In this document: positions 26,866 to 36,060 of the stretch, one piece after another | Numbering within the stretch: position 1 is the stretch's first letter | How the letters are laid out: the number at the start of each line of letters is the position of its first letter | Origin: an uncultured Marvinbryantia sp. | GTDB lineage: Bacteria; Bacillota; Clostridia; Lachnospirales; Lachnospiraceae | Direction: 5' to 3' | Assembly: GCF_905201705.1 (NCBI RefSeq) | Contig: NZ_CAJKOX010000007.1 | Coordinates: 80,616-144,615, forward strand | Length of the DNA stretch: 64,000 nucleotides | Notes under the pieces: model-generated | Seen by the model: the letters and a program-made list of their open reading frames with translations, nothing else | Told to the model about the DNA's origin: nothing | The model's database searches: none | Position numbers and translations under genes: made by a program

Positions 26866-28023
26866 ATGCCTTTAGTACCAATGAGAGCAATTTTAGATGC
26901 AACAGAAAAGTACAATTACGCCCAGGGAGCATTTAACGTAAATGCAGTCTGCCAGGCGAAAGCAGTGATCGAGGTGCACGAGATGTTCCGCAGTGCCGCG
27001 ATTCTGCAGGGAGCAGATCTGGCAAATGCCTTTATGGGAGGACGTACTGATTTCGCAAACGGAACCCTGGAGGACAAGAAGATCGGTGCACAGAACATTG
27101 CAAACGCTGTAAAAAAATATGCGGAAAACAGCCCGATCCCGGTAGCGCTTCATCTCGACCATGGCAAGACGATGGAATCCTGCGTGGCAGCGATCGAGGG
27201 CGGCTATACGTCTGTTATGATCGACGGATCTTCCCTTCCGTTTGAGGAAAACATGGAGCTTACCCGCGAGGTTGTAAAATATGCCCATGAGCGCGGTGTC
27301 ACGGTAGAAGGTGAGCTTGGCGTGCTGGCAGGCGTGGAGGATCATGTATTTGCAGCGACGTCCACCTATACAAATCCGATGGACGCGGTGAAATTCTTCA
27401 AGAATACCGGAGTGGACGCACTCGCGATCAGCTACGGAACAAAGCACGGCGCAAATAAGGGCAAGGACACGGTAATCCGCAAGGAAATTGCGATTGCGAC
27501 CAAGGAATGCATGATGCATGAGGGCATCGAGGGCACGCTGGTAAGCCACGGCTCTTCCACCGTTCCGCAGTATATTGTCAGCGAGATCAATGCGCTCGGC
27601 GGCGATATCCATGACGCATACGGCATCAAAAAGGAACAGCTGAAAGAGGTATCGAAGCTTGGCATCCGCAAGATTAACGTAGACACGGATATTCGCCTTG
27701 CCGTTACCCGCAACCTGCGCGAGCTGTTTAAATACAATCCGTCCCTGCAGAACAGCGCATCTATCGGCGAGATCTATGAGCTGCTGTGCAAGAATCCGTC
27801 GGCCTTTGACCCGCGCGTATTCTTCCCGCCGATCATGGACACGGTAATGTACGGAAATGTACCGGATGAGGATGTCGCCCTGATCGTGGAATGCATCGAA
27901 AAGGGCGTACATGAGGTGGTTGGAACGCTGATCGTGGAATTTGACAGTGTGGGCAAGGCTCCGCTCATCGAAACGGTTTCTTTGGATGAGATGGCAGAGC
28001 GCTATCGCAAGAAAGGAATTTAG
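26866..28023 (+). CDS. fba: Class II fructose-bisphosphate aldolase, long form
   Basis: A zinc-dependent class II aldolase that splits fructose-1,6-bisphosphate. Metal and active-site segments are visible: HLDHG (zinc His and Asp), VEGELG, the His of YGTKHGANKG, SHGSS and the phosphate-binding NVDTDIR. At 385 residues it is about 80-100 residues longer than common class II enzymes, mainly through a C-terminal extension (KNPSAFDPRVFFPPIMD to the end). AGGAGG precedes the ATG. It lies between pgi and pfp, only 2 nt before the latter. Activity on a related ketose bisphosphate cannot be excluded. Confidence 0.9.
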   Translation: MPLVPMRAILDATEKYNYAQGAFNVNAVCQAKAVIEVHEMFRSAAILQGADLANAFMGGRTDFANGTLEDKKIGAQNIANAVKKYAENSPIPVALHLDHGKTMESCVAAIEGGYTSVMIDGSSLPFEENMELTREVVKYAHERGVTVEGELGVLAGVEDHVFAATSTYTNPMDAVKFFKNTGVDALAISYGTKHGANKGKDTVIRKEIAIATKECMMHEGIEGTLVSHGSSTVPQYIVSEINALGGDIHDAYGIKKEQLKEVSKLGIRKINVDTDIRLAVTRNLRELFKYNPSLQNSASIGEIYELLCKNPSAFDPRVFFPPIMDTVMYGNVPDEDVALIVECIEKGVHEVVGTLIVEFDSVGKAPLIETVSLDEMAERYRKKGI

Positions 28024-28025
28024 GC

Positions 28026-29189
28026 ATGGGAAAAAACATACTTGTGGCACATGGCGGCGGTCCGACAGCCGTAATAAATTGTTCTCTGCAGGGCGTGGTG
28101 GAAGCAGCGCGCGCTTCGGGCGAGGTAGATAAAATTTATGCGGCGCGCTTCGGCGCGGAGGGGATCCTGAAGGGCGATCTGATCGACCTTACAGAGGTTC
28201 CGGCGGAGGTGATCGCGCGCCTTAAGGATACGCCGGCGTCAGCCATCGGCTCCTGCCGCAGAAAGCTGACGGAGGACGACTATCCGACCGTGATGGAGAC
28301 CCTGAAAAAATTTGATATTGACTGCTTTTTTTATAACGGCGGAAATGACTCCATGGATACCTGCAATAAGGTAAACGAGCTTGCGCTGAAGGAGGGGCTT
28401 AATATCCGCGTGATCGGGATCCCGAAAACCATGGATAACGATCTGGATATCACGGATCATTGCCCGGGCTTTGGAAGTGCAGCGAGATATGCCGCGCAGA
28501 GTGCCTGCGAGCTGGCGCTGGACGCTTCCGGGCTTCCGATTCATGTAGTAGTGCTGGAGCTTATGGGACGCAATGCCGGATGGGTGACGGCGGCAAGTGC
28601 ACTGGCAGCAAGACTTACCGACTGCGAGGTACTGACCTATCTGCCGGAGGTGCCGGTGGATGAGGAGAAGATGCTGGAGGATATCAGGAACGCTTATGCA
28701 AAGGGCAAAGGGCTTCTGGTGACAGTGAGCGAGGGCATCTGCGGGCTGAACGGAAAGCCGCTGGCGGACACCGGTATCGTGGACGGGTTCGGACATACCG
28801 TGCCGGGAGGAACCGCGCAGCATATTTCTGATATGATCATGCAAAAGCTGGGACTGAAATCCCGTGCGGAGAAGCCGGGACTTCTGGGACGCGCGAGCAT
28901 TCCCTATGTATCTGAGACAGACCGAGAGGAAGCTTATGCAGTTGGAAAATATGCGCTGGAATCCGCATTAAAGGGCGAGAGCGGCTATATGGTGGCAATT
29001 AAAGCAGAGCGCACGCCGGAATACAAAACAGAGCTGTTCCTCGCTCCGCTTGACAAAGTGGCAAATGTGGAAAAGAAATTCCCGCTGGAGTGGATCGTGG
29101 ATGGAAACAAGATTTCGGATGACTTCTTTGACTATGCAATGCCGCTGATGGGCGGCGGGTTTGACCAGTACGCATTACTGAGAAAGTGA
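28026..29189 (+). CDS. pfp: Pyrophosphate-dependent 6-phosphofructokinase
   Basis: A 387-residue phosphofructokinase-fold enzyme. Two features point to pyrophosphate rather than ATP as donor: Asp108 in GGND (105-108; ATP enzymes have Gly there) and Lys134 in IPKTMDND (ATP enzymes have PGTIDND). The first Asp of the usual GGDD is Asn107, which is unusual. The N-terminal HGGGPTAVIN loop and LELMGRNAGW substrate segment are present. It is encoded 2 nt after fba and overlaps the possible GTG start of tpi. The enzyme is reversible and would save ATP during sugar breakdown. Confidence 0.88.
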   Translation: MGKNILVAHGGGPTAVINCSLQGVVEAARASGEVDKIYAARFGAEGILKGDLIDLTEVPAEVIARLKDTPASAIGSCRRKLTEDDYPTVMETLKKFDIDCFFYNGGNDSMDTCNKVNELALKEGLNIRVIGIPKTMDNDLDITDHCPGFGSAARYAAQSACELALDASGLPIHVVVLELMGRNAGWVTAASALAARLTDCEVLTYLPEVPVDEEKMLEDIRNAYAKGKGLLVTVSEGICGLNGKPLADTGIVDGFGHTVPGGTAQHISDMIMQKLGLKSRAEKPGLLGRASIPYVSETDREEAYAVGKYALESALKGESGYMVAIKAERTPEYKTELFLAPLDKVANVEKKFPLEWIVDGNKISDDFFDYAMPLMGGGFDQYALLRK

Positions 29190-29197
29190 GAAAAATC

Positions 29198-30034
29198 ATG
29201 AAGCATATTTATTTAAATCTGAAACGCTTTGACGTCCCGACAGAGTTTGGCGGAGTGAACCGCCTGGCTCCGGTGGCCAGGTGGGGACAGACGATCGTGG
29301 AGAGCACCCAGGAGGCGCTGAAAAAATACGCGCCGGAGGAAGTGGAATTTGTGCAGTATCTGCCGGAGGCACATCTTTTGTCTGCTGTGGGAGCGCTGAG
29401 CGAAAACAGCCCCGTGCAGCTTGGCAGCCAGGGGGTATACCGCGCAGACACTGCGGTGGGCGGAAATTTTGGCGCTTTTACCACGAACCGTCCGGCGTCC
29501 ATTGTAAAGGCGATGGGCTGCACGTCTGCCCTGATCGGACATTGTGAGGAGCGCAATGACAAAAAGAGCATCCTTGCAGAAGCGGGCGTGACCGATGCAG
29601 GCGCTGTGAACCGCCTGCTGAACCAGGAAATCCGCTGTGCGCAGGAGGCAGGTCTATCCGTATTGTACTGCATTGGCGAGACAGGCGAAGAGCAGCCGCA
29701 ATGGGAAGAGGTGCTCGGGAAACAGCTTTCCGAAGGTCTGGATGGGGTTGATAAGAACCGGGTCGTTATTGCATACGAGCCGGTATGGAGCATCGGACCG
29801 GGCAAAACTCCGGCGGATAAGCCATATATCCAGAAAATCGCCCGTTTTGTGAAGGAATGCACGGGCGGCATGGACGTGGTTTACGGAGGCGGGCTGAAGG
29901 CGGACAATGCCGCTATGCTGGCGTCTGTTCCGGAAATTGACGGCGGTCTGATCGCATTAACGCGCTTTACAGGAGAGATTGGATTCTATCCGGAGGAATA
30001 TCTGGAGATTATCCGTCTTTACCTGGGAAGATAA
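29198..30034 (+). CDS. tpiA: Triosephosphate isomerase, divergent
   Basis: A TIM of 278 residues, longer and more diverged than the common ~250. The catalytic residues are retained: Lys9 (NLK), His115 (IGHCEERND) and Glu194 (AYEPVWSIGPGK), plus the phosphate loop near YGGGL. The start is the ATG at 29198; a GTG at 29186 overlapping pfp is an alternative. It completes a glucose-6-phosphate to triose-phosphate module with the three preceding genes. Because divergent TIMs also isomerise other short ketose or aldose phosphates, a related substrate is possible. Confidence 0.82.
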   Translation: MKHIYLNLKRFDVPTEFGGVNRLAPVARWGQTIVESTQEALKKYAPEEVEFVQYLPEAHLLSAVGALSENSPVQLGSQGVYRADTAVGGNFGAFTTNRPASIVKAMGCTSALIGHCEERNDKKSILAEAGVTDAGAVNRLLNQEIRCAQEAGLSVLYCIGETGEEQPQWEEVLGKQLSEGLDGVDKNRVVIAYEPVWSIGPGKTPADKPYIQKIARFVKECTGGMDVVYGGGLKADNAAMLASVPEIDGGLIALTRFTGEIGFYPEEYLEIIRLYLGR

Positions 30035-30059
30035 AAATGGATAGGGAAAGGAGAAACCC

Positions 30060-31547
30060 ATGAAACATTTTGATTTTGAGTATGGCGCAGGTACCATGGG
30101 AGCAGAGCTGCCGGATAATACCGACGTCTTTATTCCGGGTGTGACGGTGGAAGACCCCGCGTATATTCCGGAGGAAGAGCTGGAGGCTGCCTATATGGAG
30201 AGCCTGCACAATCCGATCGGTATGAAGCCGGTGACAGAGCTTGCGCACAAGGGCAGTAAGGTCGTGTTCGTAGTGCCGGACCGCGTAAAGGGCGGTGAGC
30301 AGGCGACCAGCCACCGCAAGCTGTCCATTAAGTATCTGCTGAGAGAGCTGTACAGCGTCGGCGTGGAGAAGAAAGATATCCTCTTTATCATCTCGAATGG
30401 TCTGCATCCGCGCAGCACCGCCGGGGATGCGAAGGCGCTGTTCGGAGAGGAAATCTATAATGACTTCTGGTACAGCGGACAGATCATCAGCCATGACTCC
30501 GAGGACATGGAGCATATGGTTGACCTGGGCCTGACCGACCGCGGGGATCCGGTGTGGATGAACAAATTCGTGTATGAATGCGACCTGCCGATCCTGATCG
30601 GACATGTGCAGGGAAATCCGTACGGAGGCTATTCGGGCGGCTACAAGCACAGCGCGACCGGTATTACAAACTGGAAGAGTATTGCGAGCCACCACGTTCC
30701 GTCCGTTATGCACCGCGCAGATTTTACCCCGGTAAACGGCGGAAGTCTGATGCGTGATAAGTTTAATGAAATCAGTATGAAGATGGAAGAGTGTATGGGA
30801 CATCCGTTCTTCTGCTGCGATGCCGTACTGGATTCCAGGAGCCGTCAGATCGCTATTTTTTCCGGCTACGCAAAAGAGATGATGCCGATGAGCTGGAAGG
30901 TGGCGGATAAGCGCACCTACGTCCACTGGGCGGAAAAGAAATATGATGTGCTGGTATTTGGAATGCCGCAGAAATTTCATTACGGCGACGGGATGGGCAC
31001 CAACCCGATCATGATGATGCAGGCGCTGTCTGCACAGGTACTGCGCTTCAAGCGTGTGATGAGCGATCACTGCGTGATCATTTGCTCCAGTCTCTGCAAC
31101 GGCTTCTTCAATGACGATAAGTGGCCGTATCTGCGGGAATGCTACGAGTGGTTCCAGAGAGATCAGATGAACGAGCTGCCGGATATGGACCGTCTGGGCG
31201 AATATTTTGCGACGAATGAGGAATATGTGCGCAAATACCGTTTCGCGAATGCGTTCCATCCGTTCCACGGCTTTTCCATGATGAGCTGCGGCCATATCGC
31301 CGAGATAAACACCAGCGCGATTTATATCGTCGGCGCGGAGAATCCGGGCTACGCAAGAGGCATGGGACTGAAAACGAGAGCGACCTTTGAGGAAGCGCTG
31401 GCAGATGCGAAAAAGAAATTTGTCGGTGAGGAACCGAATATTCTTGCACTCCCGCTTACCTTTAAGACGGCAGCCGTTCACTTGTGCATGAAGAATCCGC
31501 AGGAGGACTGCATGGATGAATATGGAAATCATCCGTGCTGCGGGTAA
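30060..31547 (+). CDS. LarA-family nickel-pincer racemase/epimerase homologue (DUF2088)
   Basis: A 495-residue cytoplasmic homologue of lactate racemase LarA, about 70 residues longer than LarA. Compared with Lactobacillus plantarum LarA, His116 (SNGLHPR) fits catalytic His108, Lys196 (GGYSGGYKHS) fits the cofactor-attached Lys184, and His212 (SHHVPS) fits the nickel ligand His200. The position of catalytic His174, ten residues before the Lys, is Asn186 here. It lies 25 nt after tpiA and 53 nt before the binding-protein gene, with AAAGGAG at the start. LarC domain 1 is encoded at 51.0 kb; LarB and LarE are not in the window. The likely reaction is inversion at C2 of a hydroxy acid or sugar acid; the substrate is unknown. 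Confidence 0.85.
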   Translation: MKHFDFEYGAGTMGAELPDNTDVFIPGVTVEDPAYIPEEELEAAYMESLHNPIGMKPVTELAHKGSKVVFVVPDRVKGGEQATSHRKLSIKYLLRELYSVGVEKKDILFIISNGLHPRSTAGDAKALFGEEIYNDFWYSGQIISHDSEDMEHMVDLGLTDRGDPVWMNKFVYECDLPILIGHVQGNPYGGYSGGYKHSATGITNWKSIASHHVPSVMHRADFTPVNGGSLMRDKFNEISMKMEECMGHPFFCCDAVLDSRSRQIAIFSGYAKEMMPMSWKVADKRTYVHWAEKKYDVLVFGMPQKFHYGDGMGTNPIMMMQALSAQVLRFKRVMSDHCVIICSSLCNGFFNDDKWPYLRECYEWFQRDQMNELPDMDRLGEYFATNEEYVRKYRFANAFHPFHGFSMMSCGHIAEINTSAIYIVGAENPGYARGMGLKTRATFEEALADAKKKFVGEEPNILALPLTFKTAAVHLCMKNPQEDCMDEYGNHPCCG

Positions 31548-31600
31548 CTACAAATGATGAAAATACAAAGCAAAAAGCTTTGAAAAAAAGGAGGAAAATC

Positions 31601-33151
31601 ATGAAGAAAAAAGTTTTGGCAATGGCATTGGCACTTAGTCTCACCGCAGGCATGTTTGCAGGCACGACGACGGTGAGCGCGGCAGGCGACGGCGTGCTGG
31701 ATATCGGCTACGGCACCGCAATTGATTCTCTGACACCGTTTCGTGCCAGGACCGGGCGGGAGTCGCCGTATCTGAAGAACATGTATGAATTCCTCGGCGT
31801 ATACAACTCTGATCTGGAGATGGAGCCCTGGGCGGCGAAGAGCTGGAGCACAGAGGATAATATGACATATGAAATAGAAATATGGGACAATATGACGGAT
31901 TCTGCAGGAAACCATATTACGGCGTCAGATATTGTATGGTTTATGGAGGAATCAAAAGAACGGGCATTGAATCCGACCTGGACAAAGGTGGAGAGCGTGG
32001 AGCAGACAGGGGATTATACTCTGAAGGTCACGCTGAATGCTGATCAGATCGGTGCTTTTGAAGATGTTTTATACGATACTTATGTAGTTTCACAGGCGGC
32101 GTTTGAGGCGAGTGCAGATGAATTTGCGACGTCAATTATCTCTACTTCCGCATATGAGGTGACAGAATTTACGGCTTCCTCTACACTTTCCTTCGATAAG
32201 AGAGATGACTACTGGCAGGATATAGAGCAGCTTCCGGAGTGTGTGCGCCCAATGGTAGATAAGGTGACTTACCGCACAATTACAGAGGCTTCCCAGATGG
32301 GAATCGCACTGGAGACAGGTGAAATTGATATCTGTCTGCGCATGGATAATTCCACAGGCGTGCAGTTTATCGATAACCCGGATTACACGGTAGAGCTGAG
32401 CGACGGCAACCAGGGATGGGAGCTGTTCTTCTCCGGCGCTGAGAGCAGACCGGTAGGTGAAAATCAGCTTCTTCGTCAGGCAATCTGCTATGCGATCGAC
32501 ACAGAGGGTATGGTAGCCGGTCTCTGCCAGGGCGCAGAATACGGCGACAAGATGGCGGATGTCTGCACACCGCGTCACATCGGCTACAATGAAGCATGGG
32601 AGTCAGAAGAGTATTACAATTATGATCCGGAAAAGGCTAAGGAACTGGTAGCAGAATCCGGATATAACGGAGAGGAACTTTCGATTCTTACGTCATCCAG
32701 TACGTTCAATTCACGTATGGCACAGATGATCCAGGCTTACTGTGCAGCAGTAGGTATTAACGTGACACTTGATATCCGTGAGATGGCACAGGTTACAGCG
32801 ATCCGTCTGGACGGTACCCAGTATGATATGTTTATTAATACTATCGGCGGAACATACTGCTCCGACCACTGGTCTATCCGTTACGATCCGAATGCGTATG
32901 CAACAGGCGATGCTACCAGCCGTCATGATGAGACGCTGGCGGAGATGCTGTATAGCACCTGGACGCGCGAAGGCTACACACAGGAAAACATTGATGCTGT
33001 TCATAATTACATTAAGGATACAGCGATTGCTTACGGTATGATCAATCCCAAATTCTTCAGTGTATGGAGAAATGATGCCGGCCTGGAGAATGAGGTTCTG
33101 GAATTTGCCGGATATATCATGCCGACAGCTTCCACATGGACAGGTATTTAA
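31601..33151 (+). CDS. Opp/Dpp-family ABC transporter substrate-binding protein
   Basis: A 516-residue family 5 extracellular solute-binding protein. A signal peptide (MKKKVLAMALALSLTAGMFA, cleavage near TVSAAG) is clear, but there is no lipobox cysteine, which is unusual for a Firmicutes binding protein. The mature part starts DGVLDIGYGTAIDSLTPF and keeps the family pattern (HITASDIVWFMEE, ISTSAYEVTEF, AICYAIDTEG). The family carries peptides, oligosaccharides or nickel chelates. Here the context of glycosidase and glycolysis genes favours a carbohydrate. The ATG at 31601 follows AAAGGAGG. A close paralogue is encoded at 40.5 kb. Confidence 0.9.
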   Translation: MKKKVLAMALALSLTAGMFAGTTTVSAAGDGVLDIGYGTAIDSLTPFRARTGRESPYLKNMYEFLGVYNSDLEMEPWAAKSWSTEDNMTYEIEIWDNMTDSAGNHITASDIVWFMEESKERALNPTWTKVESVEQTGDYTLKVTLNADQIGAFEDVLYDTYVVSQAAFEASADEFATSIISTSAYEVTEFTASSTLSFDKRDDYWQDIEQLPECVRPMVDKVTYRTITEASQMGIALETGEIDICLRMDNSTGVQFIDNPDYTVELSDGNQGWELFFSGAESRPVGENQLLRQAICYAIDTEGMVAGLCQGAEYGDKMADVCTPRHIGYNEAWESEEYYNYDPEKAKELVAESGYNGEELSILTSSSTFNSRMAQMIQAYCAAVGINVTLDIREMAQVTAIRLDGTQYDMFINTIGGTYCSDHWSIRYDPNAYATGDATSRHDETLAEMLYSTWTREGYTQENIDAVHNYIKDTAIAYGMINPKFFSVWRNDAGLENEVLEFAGYIMPTASTWTGI

Positions 33152-33167
33152 GATCGGGTAAATTGGC

Positions 33168-33194
33168 GTGCGGGAGGCAGGACGTCTCCCGCAC
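33168..33194 (+). other. Intercistronic hairpin after the binding-protein gene
   Basis: GTGCGGGAG pairs perfectly with CTCCCGCAC across a 9-nt loop, without a T-run. Such hairpins often stabilise the upstream binding-protein message relative to the permease genes. Confidence 0.7.
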
Positions 33195-33219
33195 AAGCTG
33201 TATAATGGAGGATGTGTGA

Positions 33220-34188
33220 ATGGGAAAATATATAGCAAAACGAATTTTATGGATGATTCCCATCGTTCTGGGTGTTGCGATCCTGGTATTTACTTTAATG
33301 ACTTTCTGTCCGGGCGATCCGGCAGCAACGATCCTCGGAAGCACTGCGACAGAAGTGGAACTGGCAGCAAAGAGAGAGGAGCTGGGCCTGAATGATCCCT
33401 TTATCGTTCGTCTGGCAGATTATCTGAGTGATGTTTTTATTCATTTTGATCTTGGAAAATCCTGGATCACCAATGTAGACATTATGGAGTCTATTATAGA
33501 ACGCTTACCGCGTACTCTGATACTGACGCTGGTAACAATGCTGATCTCTTTTGGTCTTGGCATTCCGCTTGGCGTTTTTGCGGCGACGCATCAGAACCGC
33601 TGGCAGGACAGCCTTTCCATGGTGATCGCTCTGGTCGGCGTATCTATTCCGAATTTCTGGCTGGCGCTGCTTTTGATCATTTTGTTTTCTGTTAATCTTG
33701 GGTGGCTACCGGCGATGGGTATTGAAGCGGGGCTGAAATCTTATATTCTGCCTGCCCTTTCCGGATGCATGGGCGGTCTTGCCACCTGTGCAAGACAGAC
33801 GCGCTCGTCGATGCTGGATGTTATCCGTGCAGATTATATTACGACCGCGCGCTCCAAGGGCGTGCCGGAGGGAACCGTTATCATGAAGCACGCGCTGAAA
33901 AACGGACTGATCCCGATCATCACCATGATGGGAAGTACCTTTGGGCATCTTCTGGGAGGCATGGTTATCATTGAATCCATATTTTCTCTTCCGGGTATGG
34001 GAACCTATATTATCGGCGCTGTTAATAACCGTGATTACCCGATCGTACAGGGAGGAACGATTTTCCTTGCTATTTCTTTCAGTTTCTGCATGCTGCTCGT
34101 TGACCTTATGTATGCTGCCGTTGATCCCCGTATCAAAGCGCAGTATGCTTCCGCGAAGAAAGTGAAGAAGGGGAAAGAGAATGGCTAA
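33220..34188 (+). CDS. ABC transporter permease, DppB type
   Basis: A 322-residue inner-membrane permease with six membrane segments. The first (ILWMIPIVLGVAILVFTLM) follows MGKYIAKR, as in DppB/OppB proteins. The cytoplasmic coupling loop reads TARSKGVPEGTVIMKHALKNGLIP, matching the EAA motif of the family. GGAGG lies 8 nt before the ATG. The reading frame overlaps the next permease by 8 nt. It forms the transmembrane channel with that protein. Confidence 0.95.
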   Translation: MGKYIAKRILWMIPIVLGVAILVFTLMTFCPGDPAATILGSTATEVELAAKREELGLNDPFIVRLADYLSDVFIHFDLGKSWITNVDIMESIIERLPRTLILTLVTMLISFGLGIPLGVFAATHQNRWQDSLSMVIALVGVSIPNFWLALLLIILFSVNLGWLPAMGIEAGLKSYILPALSGCMGGLATCARQTRSSMLDVIRADYITTARSKGVPEGTVIMKHALKNGLIPIITMMGSTFGHLLGGMVIIESIFSLPGMGTYIIGAVNNRDYPIVQGGTIFLAISFSFCMLLVDLMYAAVDPRIKAQYASAKKVKKGKENG

Positions 34189-35044
34189 GACGAAGACAAA
34201 GAAGAAAAGTGAATTTGCAAGAATTATGAGACAGCTCAGCAAGAACAAGCTGGCTATGCTGGGATTGATTATTTTTATTATTGAGGTTGTTCTGGCTATT
34301 CTGGCGCCTTATATTGCGCCTTACAAGTACGATGCAATGGATATGACGCAGATGTTTGCCCTGCCTTCTGCGCAGCATTTCTTTGGCTGTGATGATATGG
34401 GGCGCGATATTTTCAGTCGTATTCTCTATGGAGCGAAATATTCCATTTCCATTGGTATCCTGGCAATTCTTCTGGCGACTGTGATCGGCATGTTTATCGG
34501 AGCGGTTGCCGGTTATTTTGGCGGCTGGGTGGACAACCTGATCATGCGTCTTCTGGACGTTATTCAGGCGATTCCGGGTATGCTGATGATGATCGTTATT
34601 TCCGCAGTGCTGGGGCCTGGCTATATCAATACGATTATTGCGATGGCGTTCGGGTCGATTCCCGGTATGGCGCGCATGCTGCGTGCCCAGATGCTCAAGG
34701 AGCGCGGAAACGAATATATTGAAGCTTCTACTTCGATTAACTGCAGCACGCCGAGAATCATTATAAGTCATCTGATCCCAAACTGTATGTCGCCGATCAT
34801 TGTGCAGGCGACCATGGGCGTTGCGCAGACAATTACACTGGCAGCAGGTCTTAGCTTTATCGGTCTTGGCATTCAGCCGCCGATCCCGGAGTGGGGCGCA
34901 ATGCTTTCCAGCGCGCGTCAGTTTATTCGTATGTATCCCCATCTGGTTATTTTCCCGGGACTTGCGATCGCTGTTACCGTGCTTGCGCTGAACCTTCTGG
35001 GAGACGGTCTGCGCGATGCTCTGGACCCGAAGCTGAAAAATTAA
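34181..35044 (+). CDS. ABC transporter permease, DppC type
   Basis: A 287-residue permease of the DppC/OppC class. After a basic Lys-rich N-terminus come a first membrane helix (LAMLGLIIFIIEVVLAILAPYI), the periplasm-side segment HFFGCDDMGRDIFSRILYGAKYS typical of the class, and the coupling loop EASTSINCSTPRIIISHLIPN. It pairs with the preceding DppB-type protein and overlaps it by 8 nt, showing translational coupling. Confidence 0.95.
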   Translation: MAKTKTKKKSEFARIMRQLSKNKLAMLGLIIFIIEVVLAILAPYIAPYKYDAMDMTQMFALPSAQHFFGCDDMGRDIFSRILYGAKYSISIGILAILLATVIGMFIGAVAGYFGGWVDNLIMRLLDVIQAIPGMLMMIVISAVLGPGYINTIIAMAFGSIPGMARMLRAQMLKERGNEYIEASTSINCSTPRIIISHLIPNCMSPIIVQATMGVAQTITLAAGLSFIGLGIQPPIPEWGAMLSSARQFIRMYPHLVIFPGLAIAVTVLALNLLGDGLRDALDPKLKN

Positions 35045-35059
35045 GGGAGGAGACTTGAT

Positions 35060-36058
35060 ATGGCACAGGAAGAAAAGAAAAACATGCCGTTTCTGCAGGT
35101 GGACGACCTTGTAGTGGAATATATGTCCGATGGGGAAGTGGTCCATGCGGTAAACGGAGTACATCTGACACTGGAGAGAGGAAAAACACTGGGACTGGTA
35201 GGGGAGACCGGCGCCGGAAAGACGACCATCGCAAAGTCGATCCTGCGCATCCTGCCGGATGTTGGCTGTAAGATCAAAGAAGGAAAGGTACATCTGGACG
35301 GCAGGGAGCTTCTGAATCTGCCGGAGGTGGAGATGCGGAAAATCCGCGGAAATAATATCTCTATGATTTTCCAGGATCCGATGACGGCGCTGAATCCGGT
35401 TATGAAGGTGGGCGATCAGATCGCAGAAGTAGTCCGTCTTCATTCAGAGCATGGGGACAAGGCACACGCTGCGGAGCGTGCAAAGGAGATGCTGGAGATC
35501 GTTGGAATCCCGGCGGACCGTTACGACGAATATCCGCACCAGTTTTCCGGCGGAATGAAGCAGCGTGTAGTGATCGCTATCGCGCTTGCATGTAACCCGG
35601 ATCTGCTTCTTGCGGATGAGCCGACGACGGCGCTGGATGTGACGATCCAGGCGCAGGTGCTGGATCTGATCGCAGATCTGAGAGAGAAATATAATACCGC
35701 AATGCTGCTGATCACGCACGACCTTGGCGTTGTTGCGCAGGTGTGCGATAATGTTGCGGTTATCTATGCAGGCAGCATTGTAGAGTACGGTACGAAAGAG
35801 CAGATTTTTGATCATCCGTCTCATCCGTACACGAAGGGACTGTTTGCGGCAATCCCGGATATGAATGAGGATGAGGAATGGCTGCATCCCATTGAGGGGC
35901 TTCCGCCGGATCCGACGAATCTGCCGCAGGGCTGCGCGTTCCATCCGCGCTGCAAATATGCGACGGACGCCTGTAAAAATGGCGCTGTTTCGATGGCAAA
36001 GACAGCAGACGGACATGATTGCCGCTGCTGCCGGTTGAATGAGATAAAGGAGGGATGA
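35060..36058 (+). CDS. ABC transporter ATP-binding protein, DppD type
   Basis: A 332-residue ATPase of the peptide/oligosaccharide/nickel class. Walker A is GETGAGKTT, the signature is FSGGMKQRV, and Walker B is LLLADEPTTALD with a downstream H-loop (ITHDLG). The C-terminal oligopeptide-transporter extension ends with a Cys cluster (CAFHPRCKYATDAC), which in this class can hold an iron-sulfur cluster. GGGAGG precedes the ATG. Confidence 0.95.
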   Translation: MAQEEKKNMPFLQVDDLVVEYMSDGEVVHAVNGVHLTLERGKTLGLVGETGAGKTTIAKSILRILPDVGCKIKEGKVHLDGRELLNLPEVEMRKIRGNNISMIFQDPMTALNPVMKVGDQIAEVVRLHSEHGDKAHAAERAKEMLEIVGIPADRYDEYPHQFSGGMKQRVVIAIALACNPDLLLADEPTTALDVTIQAQVLDLIADLREKYNTAMLLITHDLGVVAQVCDNVAVIYAGSIVEYGTKEQIFDHPSHPYTKGLFAAIPDMNEDEEWLHPIEGLPPDPTNLPQGCAFHPRCKYATDACKNGAVSMAKTADGHDCRCCRLNEIKEG

Positions 36059-36060
36059 GT

